From Bacteroidales bacterium (lineage in GTDB: Bacteria > Bacteroidota > Bacteroidia > Bacteroidales > VadinHA17), in the NCBI GenBank assembly GCA_013314865.1, contig JABUEV010000004.1, positions 1 through 16,776 on the forward strand: DNA of 16,776 nt. The letters run 5' to 3'. Positions within the stretch are counted from its first letter, which is position 1. Every line of letters begins with the position of its first letter. The translations under genes were made by a program, and so were the position numbers. This document shows, one piece after another, positions 15,460-16,776 of this stretch. A model generated the notes under the pieces. The model saw only the letters and a program-made list of their open reading frames with translations. It had not been told where the DNA came from and made no database searches.

Positions 15460-15581
15460 GATTCCAGGATTCCAAGATTGGCTTCGCCGAGCTCACCCGA
15501 CAATATGTCGGGTTTGGTTCAAAGATTCAAAGATTAGAGGATTAGAAGATGTGAAGATGTGAAGATAAGGGGATTCAATGA
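15460..15581. repeat. 8-nt tandem array carrying hairpin copy 4
   Basis: Before the hairpin: TTCCAGGA (15462), TTCCAAGA (15470). After it, eight octads in phase: TTCAAAGA twice, TTAGAGGA, TTAGAAGA, TGTGAAGA twice, TAAGGGGA, TTCAATGA (15518-15581). The phase across the hairpin is kept (15478 to 15518 is 40 nt). Confidence 0.85.
15480..15517 (+). repeat. 38-bp hairpin repeat element, copy 4
   Basis: Same as copies 2 and 3 except for the loop AATAT and one C-to-T change near the 3' end (TTTGG for TTCGG), which weakens the outer CCGA/TCGG pairing to a G-T wobble. It is flanked by TT. Confidence 0.88.
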
Positions 15582-15620
15582 TGCAGAATGAAGCAGTGAA
15601 ACTCTGTGACTACTCTGTGT

Positions 15621-15635
15621 TGTGCCGCAGGCACA
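15621..15635. repeat. Small GCA-loop hairpin inside a CTCTGTG array
   Basis: TGTGCC, loop GCA, GGCACA: a perfect 6-bp stem. It splits the word CTCTGTGGTT, which is intact at 13782-13791 and 13932-13941. GTG is present on both sides (15617-15619 and 15638-15640). Confidence 0.65.
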
Positions 15636-15670
15636 CCGTGGTTATTTTAAAAAACCAAATTAGAATTATG

Positions 15671-15743
15671 AAACCGCTCCGCAGTTTTTTAATGAACGTT
15701 TTGTTTTGCTCTTTTCTAGTATTGATGTAACCGCTCCGCGGTT
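15671..15743. repeat. Two copies of a CCGCTCCGC triloop hairpin
   Basis: The first copy at 15671-15687 has AAACCGC, loop TCC, GCAGTTT (one C-A mismatch). The second at 15729-15743 has AACCGC, loop TCC, GCGGTT (perfect 6 bp). The 41 bases between them are T-rich and hold nothing I recognise. Confidence 0.6.
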
Positions 15744-15748
15744 CACGA

Positions 15749-15767
15749 AAAATTCTGTCGGAATTTT
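15749..15767. other. 7-bp AT-rich hairpin
   Basis: AAAATTC at 15749-15755 and GAATTTT at 15761-15767 with loop TGTCG. A run of A follows on the plus strand, so it is not a standard plus-strand terminator. Its role is unknown. Confidence 0.4.
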
Positions 15768-15774
15768 AAAAAAA

Positions 15775-15854
15775 GACTGCAAGACTGCACGACTCTGACG
15801 AACGTAGTGAGTCAGTTCCGCGAAGCGGAAGCATGACTGCATGACTGCACAACT
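15775..15854. repeat. GACTGCAN octad array interrupted by a double hairpin
   Basis: GACTGCAA, GACTGCAC and GACT (15775-15794) are followed by 36 inserted bases, then GCATGACT, GCATGACT, GCACAACT (15831-15854). The insert holds CTGAC/GTCAG (15795-15799 and 15811-15815) and, right after it, TTCCGCGAAGCGGAA (15816-15830), a perfect 6-bp stem with loop GAA. Confidence 0.75.
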
Positions 15855-15903
15855 ATCAAGGTCTTCGCTTCAGCGTAACTTGCATAATTTACCCTTCTTC
15901 CTC

Positions 15904-16776
<873 letters not shown>

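Noticed and set aside
15866..15875. CGC/GCG hairpin before the second GH2 gene
   Set aside because: Only 3 bp pair and flanking bases do not extend the stem; this is expected by chance.

Overview
The window reads as a chromosomal segment of an uncultured-type Bacteroidota, most like the Bacteroidales/Marinilabiliales side of the phylum. The signs are a CotH-type protein ending in a T9SS sorting domain, many exported glycoside hydrolases and peptidases, start codons without clear Shine-Dalgarno sequences, and promoter boxes of the Bacteroidota type (TAnnTTTG). The assignment is inference from gene content and style; no rRNA or tRNA gene is present.

Layout. Bases 1-341 hold no gene: a 38-bp hairpin repeat at the very edge, short tandem words, then unremarkable sequence. 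Bases 342-3725 (minus strand) are a tight three-gene unit transcribed in the order tldD (508 aa, with a Tat-like leader), pmbA/tldE (438 aa, no leader), small secreted protein (164 aa). Bases 3863-11595 (minus strand) carry four closely spaced genes transcribed in the order CotH-like protein with T9SS tail, exported family-2 beta-galactosidase-like enzyme, YfcC/DcuC-type permease, exported beta-lactamase-like serine hydrolase with two C-terminal repeats. A divergent intergenic region (11596-11846) separates this block from the plus-strand genes: an exported M1 aminopeptidase (start chosen at 11847), an exported PQQ-like beta-propeller protein (14155-15369), and the first 272 codons of a second exported family-2 glycosidase, cut by the window end.

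The genes look intact and belong to known families. The unusual material is in the spacers at 1-117, 13512-14042 and 15385-15857. These are mosaics of short tandem arrays with strict periods of 7 or 8 nt but several different words (CAGAGCA, GTATTCA, AAACGCG, GAGCGTA, TTCCAAGA, TTAGAAGA, GACTGCAC), interrupted by compact hairpin elements. The best element is 38 bp and occurs four times in the same orientation. In three copies it sits between the same positions of the octad word, flanked by TT on both sides, so the 8-nt phase resumes after it. Other hairpins (13985-14007, 15621-15635, 15791-15830) interrupt other words. Most of the compact hairpins have a GNA triloop closed by a C-G pair on one strand. 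The two spacers that bracket the propeller gene carry the same modules in largely the same order. I read this as a modular, possibly mobile non-coding repeat system acting in trans; no transposase or reverse transcriptase is visible here.

Functionally the genes suggest extracytoplasmic breakdown of oligosaccharides (two GH2 enzymes) and peptides (M1 peptidase, TldD/TldE, serine hydrolase), with one carboxylate/amino-acid type permease. No single pathway joins them convincingly.
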